A stretch of 64,000 nucleotides of DNA from Kumtagia sp964244725. GTDB taxonomy: Bacteria > Pseudomonadota > Alphaproteobacteria > Rhizobiales > Rhizobiaceae. The stretch is from NCBI GenBank assembly GCA_964244725.1, contig CAXTJQ010000010.1, positions 62,001-126,000 on the forward strand, written 5' to 3'. Of the stretch, positions 32,419 through 41,481 are shown piece after piece. Under the pieces are notes generated by a model. That model searched no databases. It saw nothing but the letters and a program-made list of their open reading frames with translations, and was not told the origin of the DNA. How positions within the stretch are numbered: the first letter of the stretch is position 1; each line of letters begins with the position of its first letter. A program made the position numbers and the translations under genes.

Positions 32419-32985
32419 TCAGGCGGCGGGGCGCAGCGCGAGTTCGCTCCAGCGGTCAAGGTAGATCCTGAGCCAAGGGGTGAAATCCCATGGCCGGCTT
32501 GCGACGGTTGCGAGCAGCTCGTCATGCGAGACCCAGCGGACCTCGGAAACCTCGGAGGGATCGAAATCCCTGACCGGAAACGGCGCGGCAAAATCGCCGC
32601 GAAACACGTGTACGCGTTCGTTCTCGACAAGTCCGCCGCCCACGTCCGCCTTATAGTCAACCACGGCGCAGTGCAGAAGCGCGGGGGCAAGTCCGACCTC
32701 CTCGGCAAGCCGCCGCCGCGCGCAGTCGGCGACGCTCTCGTCCCAGTGCGGATGGGTGCAGCACGTGTTGGCCCATAAGCCTCCGCAGTGATATTTGCCG
32801 ATCGCGCGGCGCTGGATCAGGAGCCGGTCGCCCGCGAAGACGAAGACGGAGACGGCGAGGTGCTTCTGGCCGCGTTTGTGCGCGTCGAGCTTGCCGATCG
32901 CAAACAGCGTATCGTCGGCCGCGATCGCCGGGATGACGAGATCCTCGTCGGCCTGAGGAAAGGCGATGTCGGCCCTTGCGCCCAC
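32419..32985 (-). CDS. idi: Isopentenyl-diphosphate delta-isomerase, type I (Nudix)
   Basis: Interconverts isopentenyl and dimethylallyl diphosphate, feeding carotenoid and phytyl synthesis. The 188-residue protein has HLAVSVFVFAGDRLLIQRR, the active-site Cys block WANTCCTHPHWDES and the Nudix box RRLAEEVGL. The GTG at 32985 is chosen because TGAGG lies 8 nt upstream; a TTG at 32991 is an alternative. It follows hemA after 10 nt and ends the long bchF-to-idi run, 6 nt short of the convergent hydrolase. Confidence 0.95.
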   Translation of the reverse strand: MGARADIAFPQADEDLVIPAIAADDTLFAIGKLDAHKRGQKHLAVSVFVFAGDRLLIQRRAIGKYHCGGLWANTCCTHPHWDESVADCARRRLAEEVGLAPALLHCAVVDYKADVGGGLVENERVHVFRGDFAAPFPVRDFDPSEVSEVRWVSHDELLATVASRPWDFTPWLRIYLDRWSELALRPAA

Positions 32986-32995
32986 TCGCAATGCC

Positions 32996-34210
32996 TCAGG
33001 CGACCGCGCGCGCGATCGCGCAGCGCGACCACAATTCGCCCAGCGCATCGATCAGGTGATCGATATCGGCGTCGGTATGCAGCGGCGAGGGCGTGATGCG
33101 CAGCCGCTCCGTCTTGCGCGGCACGGTCGGGTAGTTGATCGGCTGCACGTAGATGCCGTAATGATCGAGCAGCAGATCGCTGATCCATTTGCATTTTGCC
33201 GCGTCGCCGACCATGACCGGGACGATATGGCTCGGATTGGGCATATAGGGGATGCCGAGCCGTTCCAGCCGAGAGCGCACCTTGCGCACCCGATCCTGGT
33301 GGCGGGCGCGCTCGAACGGGCTGTTCTTCAGGTGCCGGATCGACGCGAGCGCGCCGGCCGCGATCGCCGGCGGCAGCGCCGTCGTGAAGATGAATCCGCT
33401 GGCGAAGGATCGAATGAAATCGCACAGCGCGGCCGAGCCCGTGATGTAGCCTCCGACGACGCCGAACGCCTTGCCGAGCGTGCCCTCGATAAGGGTGACG
33501 CGGTCCATCAGGCCTTCGCGCTCGGCCACGCCGCCGCCGCCCGGGCCGTAGAGGCCGACGCCGTGGACTTCGTCCAGATAGGTCATGGCCCCGTGTTTCT
33601 CGGCGACATCGAGGATCTCGCGGATCGGAGCGATGTCCCCGTCCATCGAATAGACGCTCTCGAAGGCGACGAGCTTGGGTACGTCAGCGCCGTATTCCGA
33701 CAGCATTCGATCGAGATCCTTCGGATCATTGTGTCTCCAGAGGCGCTTTTCCGCGCGGGAATGGCGGATGCCCTCGATCATCGAGGCGTGGTTGCCCTCG
33801 TCCGAGAAGATCACGCAGCCGGGGATGTTGGCGCCCAGCGTCGACAGCGTCGCCCAGTTGGATACATAGCCGGAGGTGAACAGCAGCGCCGCTTCCTTGT
33901 GGTGCAGGTCGGCCAGCTCGCGCTCGAGCAGCACGTGGTAGTGGTTGGTGCCGGAAATGTTTCGCGTGCCGCCCGCGCCGGCGCCGCATTTGTCGAGCGC
34001 CTCGTGCATAGCCGCGATCACCTTCGGATGCTGGCCCATCCCGAGATAGTCGTTGGAGCACCAGACGGTCACGTCGCTCGTGCCGCCGTCGCTGTAGCGC
34101 GTGGCGCGCGGGAACGATCCGGACTGGCGCTCGAGTTCGGCGAAGATCCTGTAGCGGCCTTCCTTGTGGAGGCCGTCGAGCTTCGTGGCGAAATGGGCTT
34201 CGAAGTTCAT
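32996..34210 (-). CDS. hemA: 5-aminolevulinate synthase
   Basis: Pyridoxal-phosphate enzyme making 5-aminolevulinate from glycine and succinyl-CoA, the Shemin-pathway entry to all tetrapyrroles. The 404-residue protein contains VWCSNDYLGMGQHP, GAGAGGTRNISGTNHYHV, LDEVHGVGLYGP and the Lys-bearing loop TLIEGTLGKAFGVVGGY. The ATG at 34210 has GGGGGA upstream; an in-frame start six codons earlier is less likely. Its place after puhE matches other alphaproteobacterial clusters, where this copy serves bacteriochlorophyll synthesis. Confidence 0.97.
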   Translation of the reverse strand: MNFEAHFATKLDGLHKEGRYRIFAELERQSGSFPRATRYSDGGTSDVTVWCSNDYLGMGQHPKVIAAMHEALDKCGAGAGGTRNISGTNHYHVLLERELADLHHKEAALLFTSGYVSNWATLSTLGANIPGCVIFSDEGNHASMIEGIRHSRAEKRLWRHNDPKDLDRMLSEYGADVPKLVAFESVYSMDGDIAPIREILDVAEKHGAMTYLDEVHGVGLYGPGGGGVAEREGLMDRVTLIEGTLGKAFGVVGGYITGSAALCDFIRSFASGFIFTTALPPAIAAGALASIRHLKNSPFERARHQDRVRKVRSRLERLGIPYMPNPSHIVPVMVGDAAKCKWISDLLLDHYGIYVQPINYPTVPRKTERLRITPSPLHTDADIDHLIDALGELWSRCAIARAVA

Positions 34211-34259
34211 GGGTATTCCCCCTGCCATTGACTTCCGGCTCGGCCGGTCGTTTGCGCCT

Positions 34260-35135
34260 TCACGCGGTCGATCGATGCGCCGAACGCAGGTTTGCGATCG
34301 GCGCGGGCGAGTAGTGTTTGATGTGGTCGTGCTTGTGATCGTGGTCGCGACGCAGCGCGTCCGGCGCGGGGGTGGGGACCTCGCGTGATTTCATGCTCCA
34401 GTTCCACATGGCTTCGGCCGGCACCGGCAGGACCAGGAACCAGTGTTCCAGAATCGCCAGTGTCAGCATGGTCGACAGGAAGGTGAAGCCGGCCTGGCGG
34501 AACGGATCGGCGGCGATCACCGCCTCGGTCGCCAGCACCGCGCAAATGACCGTCGAGATCGTCACCGAAAACGGAAAGAGAAGGTTCATCGGCTTGTTGT
34601 TGAGGAAACTCTTGAGATAGGCGAGGTGGGGCGGCAGGAAATGCGCATTGAGGTTGCGCACGCCAAGGAACACGTTGAGCCGCGCGCTTTCGTGCATCCA
34701 CCACAGGATCACGAAGGTCCACAAGCCGATCTCGTTGGCCCCGCCCCAGGTCAGCGCGGCGACGACGGCGAACGACGCCAGGATCGCCAGCTCGTGCCAG
34801 AGGCTGACCTGCACCGCATGGCCGAAATGCGCCCAGCCCGAGCAGCCGTCCTCGCAGGCGTGATTGCGTGGTCCGGTGACATAGCCCATGTAGAAACTGA
34901 TCTCGTGCCAGGCCCAGGCCGCCAGCGCCGACGCGAAGGCGACATAGGCGCCCTGCACCGTGGTGTCGCCGCTCGATGCGAAAAGCCCGTAGAAGGCGGC
35001 GCCGAGCAGGACGGTCGCGCCGATCATGCTCCACTTGAACGTCCTGACCGGCAGCCCGTCCAGATAGATGATCGCCCCGGTGGAGAACCACCAGGTGAAG
35101 AGCGCGAACAGGATCGGACAGAGATAGGCTGCCAC
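34260..35135 (-). CDS. puhE: PuhE, photosynthetic-complex associated membrane protein
   Basis: A 291-residue polytopic membrane protein with about seven helices and the PuhE pattern FTWWFSTGAIIYLDGLP, AWHEISFYMGYVTGPR and WWMHESARLNVFLGVRNLN. The tail is His/Asp/Lys-rich (RRDHDHKHDHIKH), possibly metal-binding. In Rhodobacter capsulatus PuhE moderates bacteriochlorophyll production. It starts 12 nt after acsF. Confidence 0.93.
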   Translation of the reverse strand: MAAYLCPILFALFTWWFSTGAIIYLDGLPVRTFKWSMIGATVLLGAAFYGLFASSGDTTVQGAYVAFASALAAWAWHEISFYMGYVTGPRNHACEDGCSGWAHFGHAVQVSLWHELAILASFAVVAALTWGGANEIGLWTFVILWWMHESARLNVFLGVRNLNAHFLPPHLAYLKSFLNNKPMNLLFPFSVTISTVICAVLATEAVIAADPFRQAGFTFLSTMLTLAILEHWFLVLPVPAEAMWNWSMKSREVPTPAPDALRRDHDHKHDHIKHYSPAPIANLRSAHRSTA

Positions 35136-35147
35136 GCGTCGACCTTC

Positions 35148-36215
35148 CTACCAGACCGGCTGCATGCGGCTCGTGTCCGGCAATGCGTTGCCTTTGGCCG
35201 GGATCAGGAACAGGCCGGCGAAGATGCGCGCCGCAGACAGTCCTAATCCAAGGCGCTTCGCGCGCGCGAAAAATCCCGTCTCCTTCGCCATGGCCGAGGC
35301 CTTGTCGTTGATGACACGAAGTTTCTCCAGACCCTTGCGGAAGCGCGGGTGATCGATGTCGAGAACCAGGGGAAACACCTGCCGTGTGATTTCGTTGGTC
35401 AGGTGGAAGACCTTGTAGTCGTATTCGGTCGGGTCGATGCCCACCGCCTTGTGAAACTCCGGCCGGGCATGGTCGCGCACGTACATGGTGGCGTAGACCG
35501 CGAGCAGGAAGAATTTCACCCAGAGCTTGTTGATGCCCCGGAGATAGCTCGGGTTGGCGCGCATCAGCAGCGCGAACGCCTCGCCGTGCCGGAACTCGTC
35601 GTTGCACCACTTATCGAACCATTTGAAGATCGGGTGGAAGCGGCGTTCCGGATGGCGCTCGAAGTGGCGGAAGATCGTGATGTAACGGGCGTAGCCGATC
35701 TTTTCCGACAGATACGTGGCGTAGAAGATGAATTTGGGCCTGAAGTAGGTGTATTTCTTGGCCTTGGTCAGGAAACCGAGATTGACGCCGATCCCCTGTT
35801 CCTTCAACGCGTCGTTGATGAAGCCGGCGTGGCGCGCCTCGTCGCGGCTCATATAGGAGAACAGGCGCACGATCTCGGGATTCTTGCCGCGCTTCTTCAT
35901 CTCCTTGTAGAGGACGCATCCCGAGAATTCGGCCGTCAGCGAGGAGACCATGAAATCGGTGAACTCGTTTCGCAGGCCTTCCGGCAGCGTTTCGAAGCTC
36001 ATGCTGTCCCAGTCTTCGCTACGCTTGAAATGGCCCCTGTTGGGATCGCTCTCCATCTCGGACAGCAATTCGTCCCATTCCTTGCGCACGCCCGAGATGT
36101 CCATCCTGTCGAGCGCGTCGAAATCGGTGGTGTAGAAGCGCGGCGAAAGCAGCGTGGACTCGCGCGCCATGCCGTCGGTGTCCGAAGCGCGCAGCGACAT
36201 TTTTTCGATGGTCAT
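35148..36215 (-). CDS. acsF: Aerobic Mg-protoporphyrin IX monomethyl ester oxidative cyclase
   Basis: Oxygen-dependent diiron enzyme forming ring E of bacteriochlorophyll. The 355-residue protein shows the ligand motifs EFSGCVLYKE, SRDEARHAGFIND and CNDEFRHGEAFALLMR. The ATG at 36215 overlaps the stop of bciE (ATGA) and has GGGAGAA upstream. No anaerobic cyclase bchE is present in the window, so pigment synthesis here appears to need oxygen unless bchE lies elsewhere in the genome. Confidence 0.97.
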   Translation of the reverse strand: MTIEKMSLRASDTDGMARESTLLSPRFYTTDFDALDRMDISGVRKEWDELLSEMESDPNRGHFKRSEDWDSMSFETLPEGLRNEFTDFMVSSLTAEFSGCVLYKEMKKRGKNPEIVRLFSYMSRDEARHAGFINDALKEQGIGVNLGFLTKAKKYTYFRPKFIFYATYLSEKIGYARYITIFRHFERHPERRFHPIFKWFDKWCNDEFRHGEAFALLMRANPSYLRGINKLWVKFFLLAVYATMYVRDHARPEFHKAVGIDPTEYDYKVFHLTNEITRQVFPLVLDIDHPRFRKGLEKLRVINDKASAMAKETGFFARAKRLGLGLSAARIFAGLFLIPAKGNALPDTSRMQPVW

Positions 36216-36508
36216 AGCTTTTCTCCCGATGAGAAGCTGAACTCCAACAGTTCCATGAACTCGAAATCGCCCGTCATTTTGACCCACAGGCGCTCCGGCG
36301 CGCTCGCGCGGGTCACCGTCGCCATGCGGCGCAAGGTCCGCCGCTCGCCGTAGGGCACGACGATCTCGCCGCCCTGGACATGCACCTCGTCGCCCGGCCC
36401 CACGGTCAGGCCGTCCAGTTCCACATGGGCGTGCAGGCTCTCCCACGTATGCTCGATCTCGATGGTGCAGGGCACCTCGATCGTCTTGCTGCGCAAGGCC
36501 TCGATCAT
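36212..36508 (-). CDS. bciE: BciE, auxiliary subunit of the AcsF cyclase
   Basis: A 98-residue soluble protein beginning MIEALRSKTIEVPCTIEIEHTW, with VQGGEIVVPYGERRTLRRMATVTRA in the middle. It is overlapped by 4 nt at both ends (ATGA with puhC and with acsF). Small proteins in this exact position are required for the alphaproteobacterial class of oxygen-dependent cyclase and are called BciE. Assignment is by position, size and coupling plus general resemblance, not alignment. It replaces Ycf54 of oxygenic phototrophs. Confidence 0.8.
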   Translation of the reverse strand: MIEALRSKTIEVPCTIEIEHTWESLHAHVELDGLTVGPGDEVHVQGGEIVVPYGERRTLRRMATVTRASAPERLWVKMTGDFEFMELLEFSFSSGEKL

Positions 36509-36963
36509 TGTGTCGTCCTCCCATGGTCGAGAAGTTGGGCGAAAACGCCTTCGTTGGACGGCCCGAACGCGTTGAGCAGCATCGACCGGCCGGTCAGCCT
36601 GTCTTGAAGCAGGAGGTCGCCGTCCGTCATGCGCAGGAGCGTGAACGGGACGTCGCTGCCCAAGCCGCGCGCCTTGCGCTCGCTGGCGAAGCTGCGCATC
36701 GTGACGCGGATGAAACCGCCGCCGCCGGGCGCGATGCGTTCCACCTCGGCGCCGCTGGCCGCATCGATCGCAACCACGGAGCCGTCGGTCTGGTCGACGA
36801 ATTTCAGTTCCATCGCCTGCGTGATCGAGGCAGGGTCGACGACCTCGACCGTCTTGTAATGCCGTCCGAGGACGGCGAGCCCGATCGACATCGCGATCAA
36901 CGCCCCTCCGGCCATCGCCGGCTTTCGCTGCGGGTCGCGGAACGGTTTGGCGGTCGCGTTCAT
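36505..36963 (-). CDS. puhC: PuhC, photosynthetic complex assembly protein
   Basis: A 152-residue protein with one N-terminal membrane helix (about residues 17-33, AMAGGALIAMSIGLAVLG) and a periplasmic domain containing LKFVDQTDGSVVAIDAASG and PGGGGFIRVTMRSFASERKARGL. It has the typical PuhC length and position. PuhC assists reorganisation of the reaction centre/LH1 core. It overlaps bciE by 4 nt and follows puhB by 10 nt. Confidence 0.9.
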   Translation of the reverse strand: MNATAKPFRDPQRKPAMAGGALIAMSIGLAVLGRHYKTVEVVDPASITQAMELKFVDQTDGSVVAIDAASGAEVERIAPGGGGFIRVTMRSFASERKARGLGSDVPFTLLRMTDGDLLLQDRLTGRSMLLNAFGPSNEGVFAQLLDHGRTTQ

Positions 36964-36973
36964 GCAATCTCTC

Positions 36974-37645
36974 CTATGCGGTCGCCGTCGCGCCGGACGG
37001 CGCTGCCGGGCTCGGACGCACGGCCGCGCCGCGGGGCGCTGTCTGCAGGCGATGGCCGCCGTCGACTTCGAGCGCCCTTGTCAGCATCCGGGCGACGCCA
37101 TCGATGTCCGTCAGGCATCGCAGCAGGGGCTGCGGGTTGCTGAAGGTCCATGGCCGCACGTTCGGCCACAACACCAGCCAGGCGATGCGGTTGGGCTTGG
37201 TGACCGCCAGCGCGATGCAGCCGGCGCCGGCCGGCTGCTTGCCGACCGACGCGGTATCGATCAGCGCCAGCGGCAGGTTGAGCGTTACAGGCAGCGCCAG
37301 TCCGGTGCGGATCACGATGCGCTTGCTGGTCAGCGTGTAGATGGTGCCGTTGGCATAGAAATAGGCGAGCGCGCAGAGAATGCCGACCGCCGCGGCCCCG
37401 AGCCCGACGACCGAGGCCGAAAGGGCGGTCATGCGCGCCAGCGATTCGCCTGCGCGCCAGGCCGACGTGAGTTCCCAGGCGAGAAGCAGCCCGAAATAGA
37501 CGGCGACCTTGCGGACATGAAAGACCGAGACGGCCAGGGCGCGCCATTCCGGCGAGCCCTGCCAGAGCATGGCCTCGCCCTTCGGCAGATGATCGGGCAG
37601 GCCGGGGACCGGTTCGAAGGCGAAGTCGTCATGGTCCTCGGTCAC
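36974..37645 (-). CDS. puhB: PuhB, reaction-centre assembly protein
   Basis: A 223-residue protein with the family opening EDHDDFAFEPVPGLPDHLPKGEAMLWQGSPEWRALA and about three membrane helices. A PH-like bacterial segment follows, YTLTSKRIVIRTGLALPVTLNLPLALIDTASV. The last 35 residues are Ala/Pro-rich and variable. In Rhodobacter capsulatus PuhB is a dimeric factor for reaction-centre assembly. It overlaps the puhA stop by 4 nt. Confidence 0.93.
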   Translation of the reverse strand: MTEDHDDFAFEPVPGLPDHLPKGEAMLWQGSPEWRALAVSVFHVRKVAVYFGLLLAWELTSAWRAGESLARMTALSASVVGLGAAAVGILCALAYFYANGTIYTLTSKRIVIRTGLALPVTLNLPLALIDTASVGKQPAGAGCIALAVTKPNRIAWLVLWPNVRPWTFSNPQPLLRCLTDIDGVARMLTRALEVDGGHRLQTAPRGAAVRPSPAAPSGATATA

Positions 37646-38418
37646 AGCAGCGGCTCCGCGCGTTTGGCTGTGGCGTAGAGGTTGCCGCCGGCGAAATAGG
37701 CGCAGATGCGATCCTCCTCGAGGAAGGTGACCTGATCGGGCGACTTGGTGCGCGGCGCCTGGCCGAACTGTTCCGCCAGGATCGAGCGGATCCGGATGCT
37801 GCGGCCCTTGATGCTGTCGCCGACGATTTTGGCGAGATTCATCGGCGCCAGCAACGGACCGGCTCCCGGGCCGGCGTCGATCTCGAGGTAGCGCACGACA
37901 TGCTCGGCCCGGTCCACCCAGACATCGACGACGGTTCCGGCGACGCGGTGGTCCGCGCCGGTGACCGTCATGCCGCGCGGATCGGGGTCGCCGCTCGCCA
38001 CCGTGTAGTGAGGGTCGGCGCGCGAGGGCACGATCTTGATCTTGTTGTCCCAGGTCGTGTCGGGATAGTCGGCCCGCTCTGCCCAGGCCGCCGGTCCGAC
38101 GCCGTCGACCAGCGGATTGCCGGTCGGCACGAGCGGAGCGCCCGGCCAGTTGCCGACGCGGCGCGCCGCGACCGGCCGCTCGTCGCGGCGGAAGTTCGGC
38201 GCGGTGAACGTTTCGCCGCCGCGGGTCCGGAAGATCTTCGGCTTGGCGTAGAGCAGCCCGATGCCGCGATCCTTGACCGCGCCGCTCGGATCGGATTCCA
38301 GCGGATAGCCTTCGCGGCGGTCTTCCCTTCGCAGCCAGAAGACCAGCGCGAAGAAGAATGCCCAGAAGACGTAGAGCGCAATCTGCGCCACGTCGATATA
38401 GCCTGTGATGTTGCGCAT
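37642..38418 (-). CDS. puhA: Photosynthetic reaction centre H subunit
   Basis: The 258-residue H subunit caps the L/M heterodimer on the cytoplasmic side and channels protons to QB. It has one N-terminal membrane helix (VAQIALYVFWAFFFALVFWLRREDRREGYPLE) and a soluble domain with GLLYAKPKIFRTRGGETFTAPNF and YLEIDAGPGAGPLLAPMNLAKI. The ATG at 38418 is preceded by AAGGAGGG. The longer frame upstream is a shadow of lhaA. Confidence 0.97.
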   Translation of the reverse strand: MRNITGYIDVAQIALYVFWAFFFALVFWLRREDRREGYPLESDPSGAVKDRGIGLLYAKPKIFRTRGGETFTAPNFRRDERPVAARRVGNWPGAPLVPTGNPLVDGVGPAAWAERADYPDTTWDNKIKIVPSRADPHYTVASGDPDPRGMTVTGADHRVAGTVVDVWVDRAEHVVRYLEIDAGPGAGPLLAPMNLAKIVGDSIKGRSIRIRSILAEQFGQAPRTKSPDQVTFLEEDRICAYFAGGNLYATAKRAEPLL

Positions 38419-38435
38419 CGGTCCCTCCTTGGTGT

Positions 38436-39866
38436 TCAGCCGGGAAATTCGGCGAGGCCGAATTTCCGTTGGTTTTCCGGTTCGGTCACGTAGCGGACCA
38501 GCGGTCCGACCGCGATCAGCGTCGCGAAAAGCAAAGCGATTTCGATATGGTAGACGACGCCGTAGGCCGCGTCGCGATGCGCGAAGGCGGGCCCGAGCAG
38601 GCCGCGCTCCGCCAACGCCTGGACGATGTCGCGCAGCGCCCCGCCGGCGCCGACGGCAAGCCCCATCGCCGTGGCCTGCACTGCCCCCCAGGCGCCGAGC
38701 GCGATGCCGCTGTCGCTGTCGCGAGCCAGATCCATCGCGGCCGTCAGCATGCCGACTGCGAAAAGACCGCCCCCGAAGCCGATCATGATGCTGCCGGCGC
38801 GGAAAAACGCGACCGATTCGAGCGGCGCCGAAATGATGACGCAGGCGAAGGCCGGCAGTCCGGCGAGCGCGCCGAAGGCTGCGAGCCGGCACGGGTCGAG
38901 ACCCGCCGCAAGCCCGCGCGCCGCCAGCGCCAGCCCGGCGATCGTGCCGCAGGCCATCAGGGCGGTCAGCATCGTCGTCGCCGCGACGCCGAGGTGCAGG
39001 ACCTGGCCGCCATATGGCTCGAGCAGCACGTCCTGCATCGAGAAGGCGGCGGTGCCCAGGCCCACCGTGATGAGCAGGCGCCGCGCGCGCTGCGAACTCG
39101 CGAACACGGACCAGGAATCGCGGAACGCCGGGCGGTCGCGTTTCGGATCGGTGCGATGCGGGTTGCGCGCTTCCTGCTTCCAGAGCGCGATGACGTTGAG
39201 CGCCATGGTGATGACCGCCGCGCCCTGTACGACCTGGATCAGCCGAAGGTGGCTGAAGTTCGAGAGCGCCGCCGAGAAGAACAAGGCTGAAAACAGCATG
39301 CCGACCAAAAGCATGACGTAGAGCAGCGCCACGACCCGCGGACGTGTGCGGTCGGGTGCGAGGTCGCAGGCAAGCGCCAGTCCGGCGGTCTGCGTCGTAT
39401 GGATGCCCGCGCCGACCAGCAGGAAGGCGAGCCCAGCGCCGATCTCGCCGGCATAGGGCACGGCGGCGGCGCCTTGGCCCGTGAGCACCAGGAGGGCGAA
39501 CGGCATCACGGCGAAGCCGCCGAACTGCAGCATGGTGCCCATCCAGATATAGGGGACGCGGCGCCACCCGAGGAAGGACCGGTGCGTGTCGGATCTGTGG
39601 CCGATCAGCGCGCGGGCCGGCGCGAACACGATCGGCAGCGCCACCATGAAGGCGACCACCGAAGCCGGCACGCCGAGCTCGACGATCATGACCCGGTTGA
39701 GCGTCCCGGTCAGCAGCACCATCGCCATGCCGACCGAAACCTGGAACAGCGACAGGCGGATAATCCGCGACAGCGGCAGGTCCTCGCTGGCCGCATCGGC
39801 GAACGGCAGGAACCGGGTTCCCACCTTTCCCCACTGCCGGGCAAGTCTGGCGCCGCCGATGATCAT
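38436..39866 (-). CDS. lhaA: LhaA, LH1 assembly protein (PucC family)
   Basis: A 476-residue major-facilitator-fold protein with about 12 helices, in the standard bchM-lhaA-puhA position. Family motifs include RLSLFQVSVGMAMVLLTGTLNRVMIVELGVPA, ALIGHRSDTHRSFLGWRRVPYIWMGT and FGGGLFAVGMLTAAMDLAR. LhaA helps insert bacteriochlorophyll and LH1 polypeptides. The start ATG overlaps the bchM stop (ATGA). A second PucC-family gene is at 52248. Confidence 0.95.
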   Translation of the reverse strand: MIIGGARLARQWGKVGTRFLPFADAASEDLPLSRIIRLSLFQVSVGMAMVLLTGTLNRVMIVELGVPASVVAFMVALPIVFAPARALIGHRSDTHRSFLGWRRVPYIWMGTMLQFGGFAVMPFALLVLTGQGAAAVPYAGEIGAGLAFLLVGAGIHTTQTAGLALACDLAPDRTRPRVVALLYVMLLVGMLFSALFFSAALSNFSHLRLIQVVQGAAVITMALNVIALWKQEARNPHRTDPKRDRPAFRDSWSVFASSQRARRLLITVGLGTAAFSMQDVLLEPYGGQVLHLGVAATTMLTALMACGTIAGLALAARGLAAGLDPCRLAAFGALAGLPAFACVIISAPLESVAFFRAGSIMIGFGGGLFAVGMLTAAMDLARDSDSGIALGAWGAVQATAMGLAVGAGGALRDIVQALAERGLLGPAFAHRDAAYGVVYHIEIALLFATLIAVGPLVRYVTEPENQRKFGLAEFPG

Positions 39867-40564
39867 GGCCGCGCGAGCTCCATCATCTGCGACGTGTAGA
39901 ACCCGTGCGAGATGCGCTCGGTCTGCCCCGTCCGCCATATCGTGGCCGGAAGATCCGCCTCGAGCGCCGCGCGGATGGCGTCCGCGCGGACGGGAACGAT
40001 CGACGGCGCGCGGTCGGCGCGCGGGAACAGACGCCCCATCGTATGCATGGCGGCAAGCGCCGGGGTGCGCGGCGCGAAGGTGAAGACGATGCGCCGGCGC
40101 GTGCGCTGAGCGAGGCCGCCGAGCGCGGCGACGCTGTCGGTCATCTGGTAATGGATCAGCGAATCCATCGCCATCACGGCGTCGAACTCGCCATGGCCGC
40201 GCGCCAGCATGTCGCCGGAGGCGAAATTGATCCGGCCACCGCCGAGATCGGCCGGCGCGGTCTCCCGCGCGAAGCGGATGATTTCGGGCGCCAGGTCGAT
40301 GCCGAGCACGTCGGCGCCGCGTCGGGCGAGCTCGACCGACATCGCGCCCGTGCCGCAGCCCGCATCGAGCACGCGCCAGCCGGACAGGTCGTCCGGCATG
40401 CAGGACAGCATCAGCGCCCGCATGCGGGCGCGGCCCTCGCGCACAGTGGCGCGGATGCGGCCGAGCGGCGCCTGCGTAGCAAAGCGCTTCCAGGCTTCGA
40501 CCGCGGTGCGGTCGAAATAGGTCTGGATCTCGCCGCGGCGCTGGGTATAGGCGGTGTCGGACAT
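39863..40564 (-). CDS. bchM: Mg-protoporphyrin IX methyltransferase
   Basis: Transfers methyl from S-adenosylmethionine to the ring C propionate of Mg-protoporphyrin IX. The 233-residue protein has YFDRTAVEAWKRFA near the start, motif I RVLDAGCGTGAMSVELARRGADVLGIDL and AMDSLIHYQ. The start ATG overlaps the bchL stop by 1 nt and the gene overlaps lhaA by 4 nt, so it is translationally coupled on both sides. Confidence 0.96.
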   Translation of the reverse strand: MSDTAYTQRRGEIQTYFDRTAVEAWKRFATQAPLGRIRATVREGRARMRALMLSCMPDDLSGWRVLDAGCGTGAMSVELARRGADVLGIDLAPEIIRFARETAPADLGGGRINFASGDMLARGHGEFDAVMAMDSLIHYQMTDSVAALGGLAQRTRRRIVFTFAPRTPALAAMHTMGRLFPRADRAPSIVPVRADAIRAALEADLPATIWRTGQTERISHGFYTSQMMELARP

Positions 40565-41481
40565 CAGTCGAATCCCAGAAAATCGAAGATCTCGCGGTCC
40601 TTCATCGGCTCGGCGGTCAGCTCCTCGGTGCCGGCCCAGAGTGTTTCGGCAAGCTGCATGTACTCGGCGCAGACGGCGCGCACCTCGGGCGAATCGCCCA
40701 TTTCGAACAGCGTCGACTTCTTGAGTCGCGAGCGGCGCACGGCGTCGACATCGCCGAAATGCGCCAGCCTTTTCAGGCCGATCGCGTCGTTGAACCGGTC
40801 GATCTGGTCGGTTTCGCGCGAGCGGTTGGCGATGACCCCGCCGAGCCGGACATTGTAGTTCTTGGACTTCGCCTTGATCGCCGCGATGATGCGGTTCATC
40901 GCGAAGATGGAGTCGAAATCGTTGGCGGCGACCACCAGCGCGCGCTCGGCGTGCTGGAGCGGGGCCGCGAAACCGCCGCACACCACGTCGCCCAGCACGT
41001 CGAAGATCACCACGTCGGTGTCTTCGAGCAGGTGATGCTCCTTGAGCAGCTTGACGGTCTGGCCGACGACGTAGCCGCCGCAGCCGGTGCCGGCCGGCGG
41101 GCCGCCTGCCTCGACGCATCTGACGCCGTTGTAGCCTTCGAAAACGAAATCGTCGGCGCGCAATTCCTCGGTATGGAAATCGACCTTTTCGAGGATGTCG
41201 ATGACGGTCGGGATCAGCGATTTGGTCAGCGTGAAGGTCGAATCATGCTTGGGATCGCAGCCGATCTGCAGCACCCGCTTGCCCATCTTGGAGAACGCCA
41301 CCGACAGGTTGGACGAGGTCGTCGACTTGCCGATCCCGCCCTTGCCGTAGATGGCGAAGACCTTGGCCGTCTCGATGGTGACGGCCGGGTCGAGCATGAC
41401 CTGGACGCTGCCCTCGCCGTCGAGCCTCGCGGCCTGGATGCGCTCGTCGCGCGCGACCCTCGGATGCGTGAAAACGTTCAT
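40564..41481 (-). CDS. bchL: Protochlorophyllide reductase iron protein BchL
   Basis: NifH-like ATP-dependent electron donor of dark-operative protochlorophyllide reductase. The 305-residue protein has the P-loop IYGKGGIGKSTTSSNLSVAF, IGCDPKHDSTFTL, and the cluster cysteines of GTGCGGYVVGQ and LGDVVCGGFAAPL. The start ATG overlaps the bchH stop by 4 nt. The enzyme is oxygen-sensitive, in contrast to the oxygen-requiring AcsF encoded downstream, so microoxic operation is likely. Confidence 0.97.
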   Translation of the reverse strand: MNVFTHPRVARDERIQAARLDGEGSVQVMLDPAVTIETAKVFAIYGKGGIGKSTTSSNLSVAFSKMGKRVLQIGCDPKHDSTFTLTKSLIPTVIDILEKVDFHTEELRADDFVFEGYNGVRCVEAGGPPAGTGCGGYVVGQTVKLLKEHHLLEDTDVVIFDVLGDVVCGGFAAPLQHAERALVVAANDFDSIFAMNRIIAAIKAKSKNYNVRLGGVIANRSRETDQIDRFNDAIGLKRLAHFGDVDAVRRSRLKKSTLFEMGDSPEVRAVCAEYMQLAETLWAGTEELTAEPMKDREIFDFLGFD

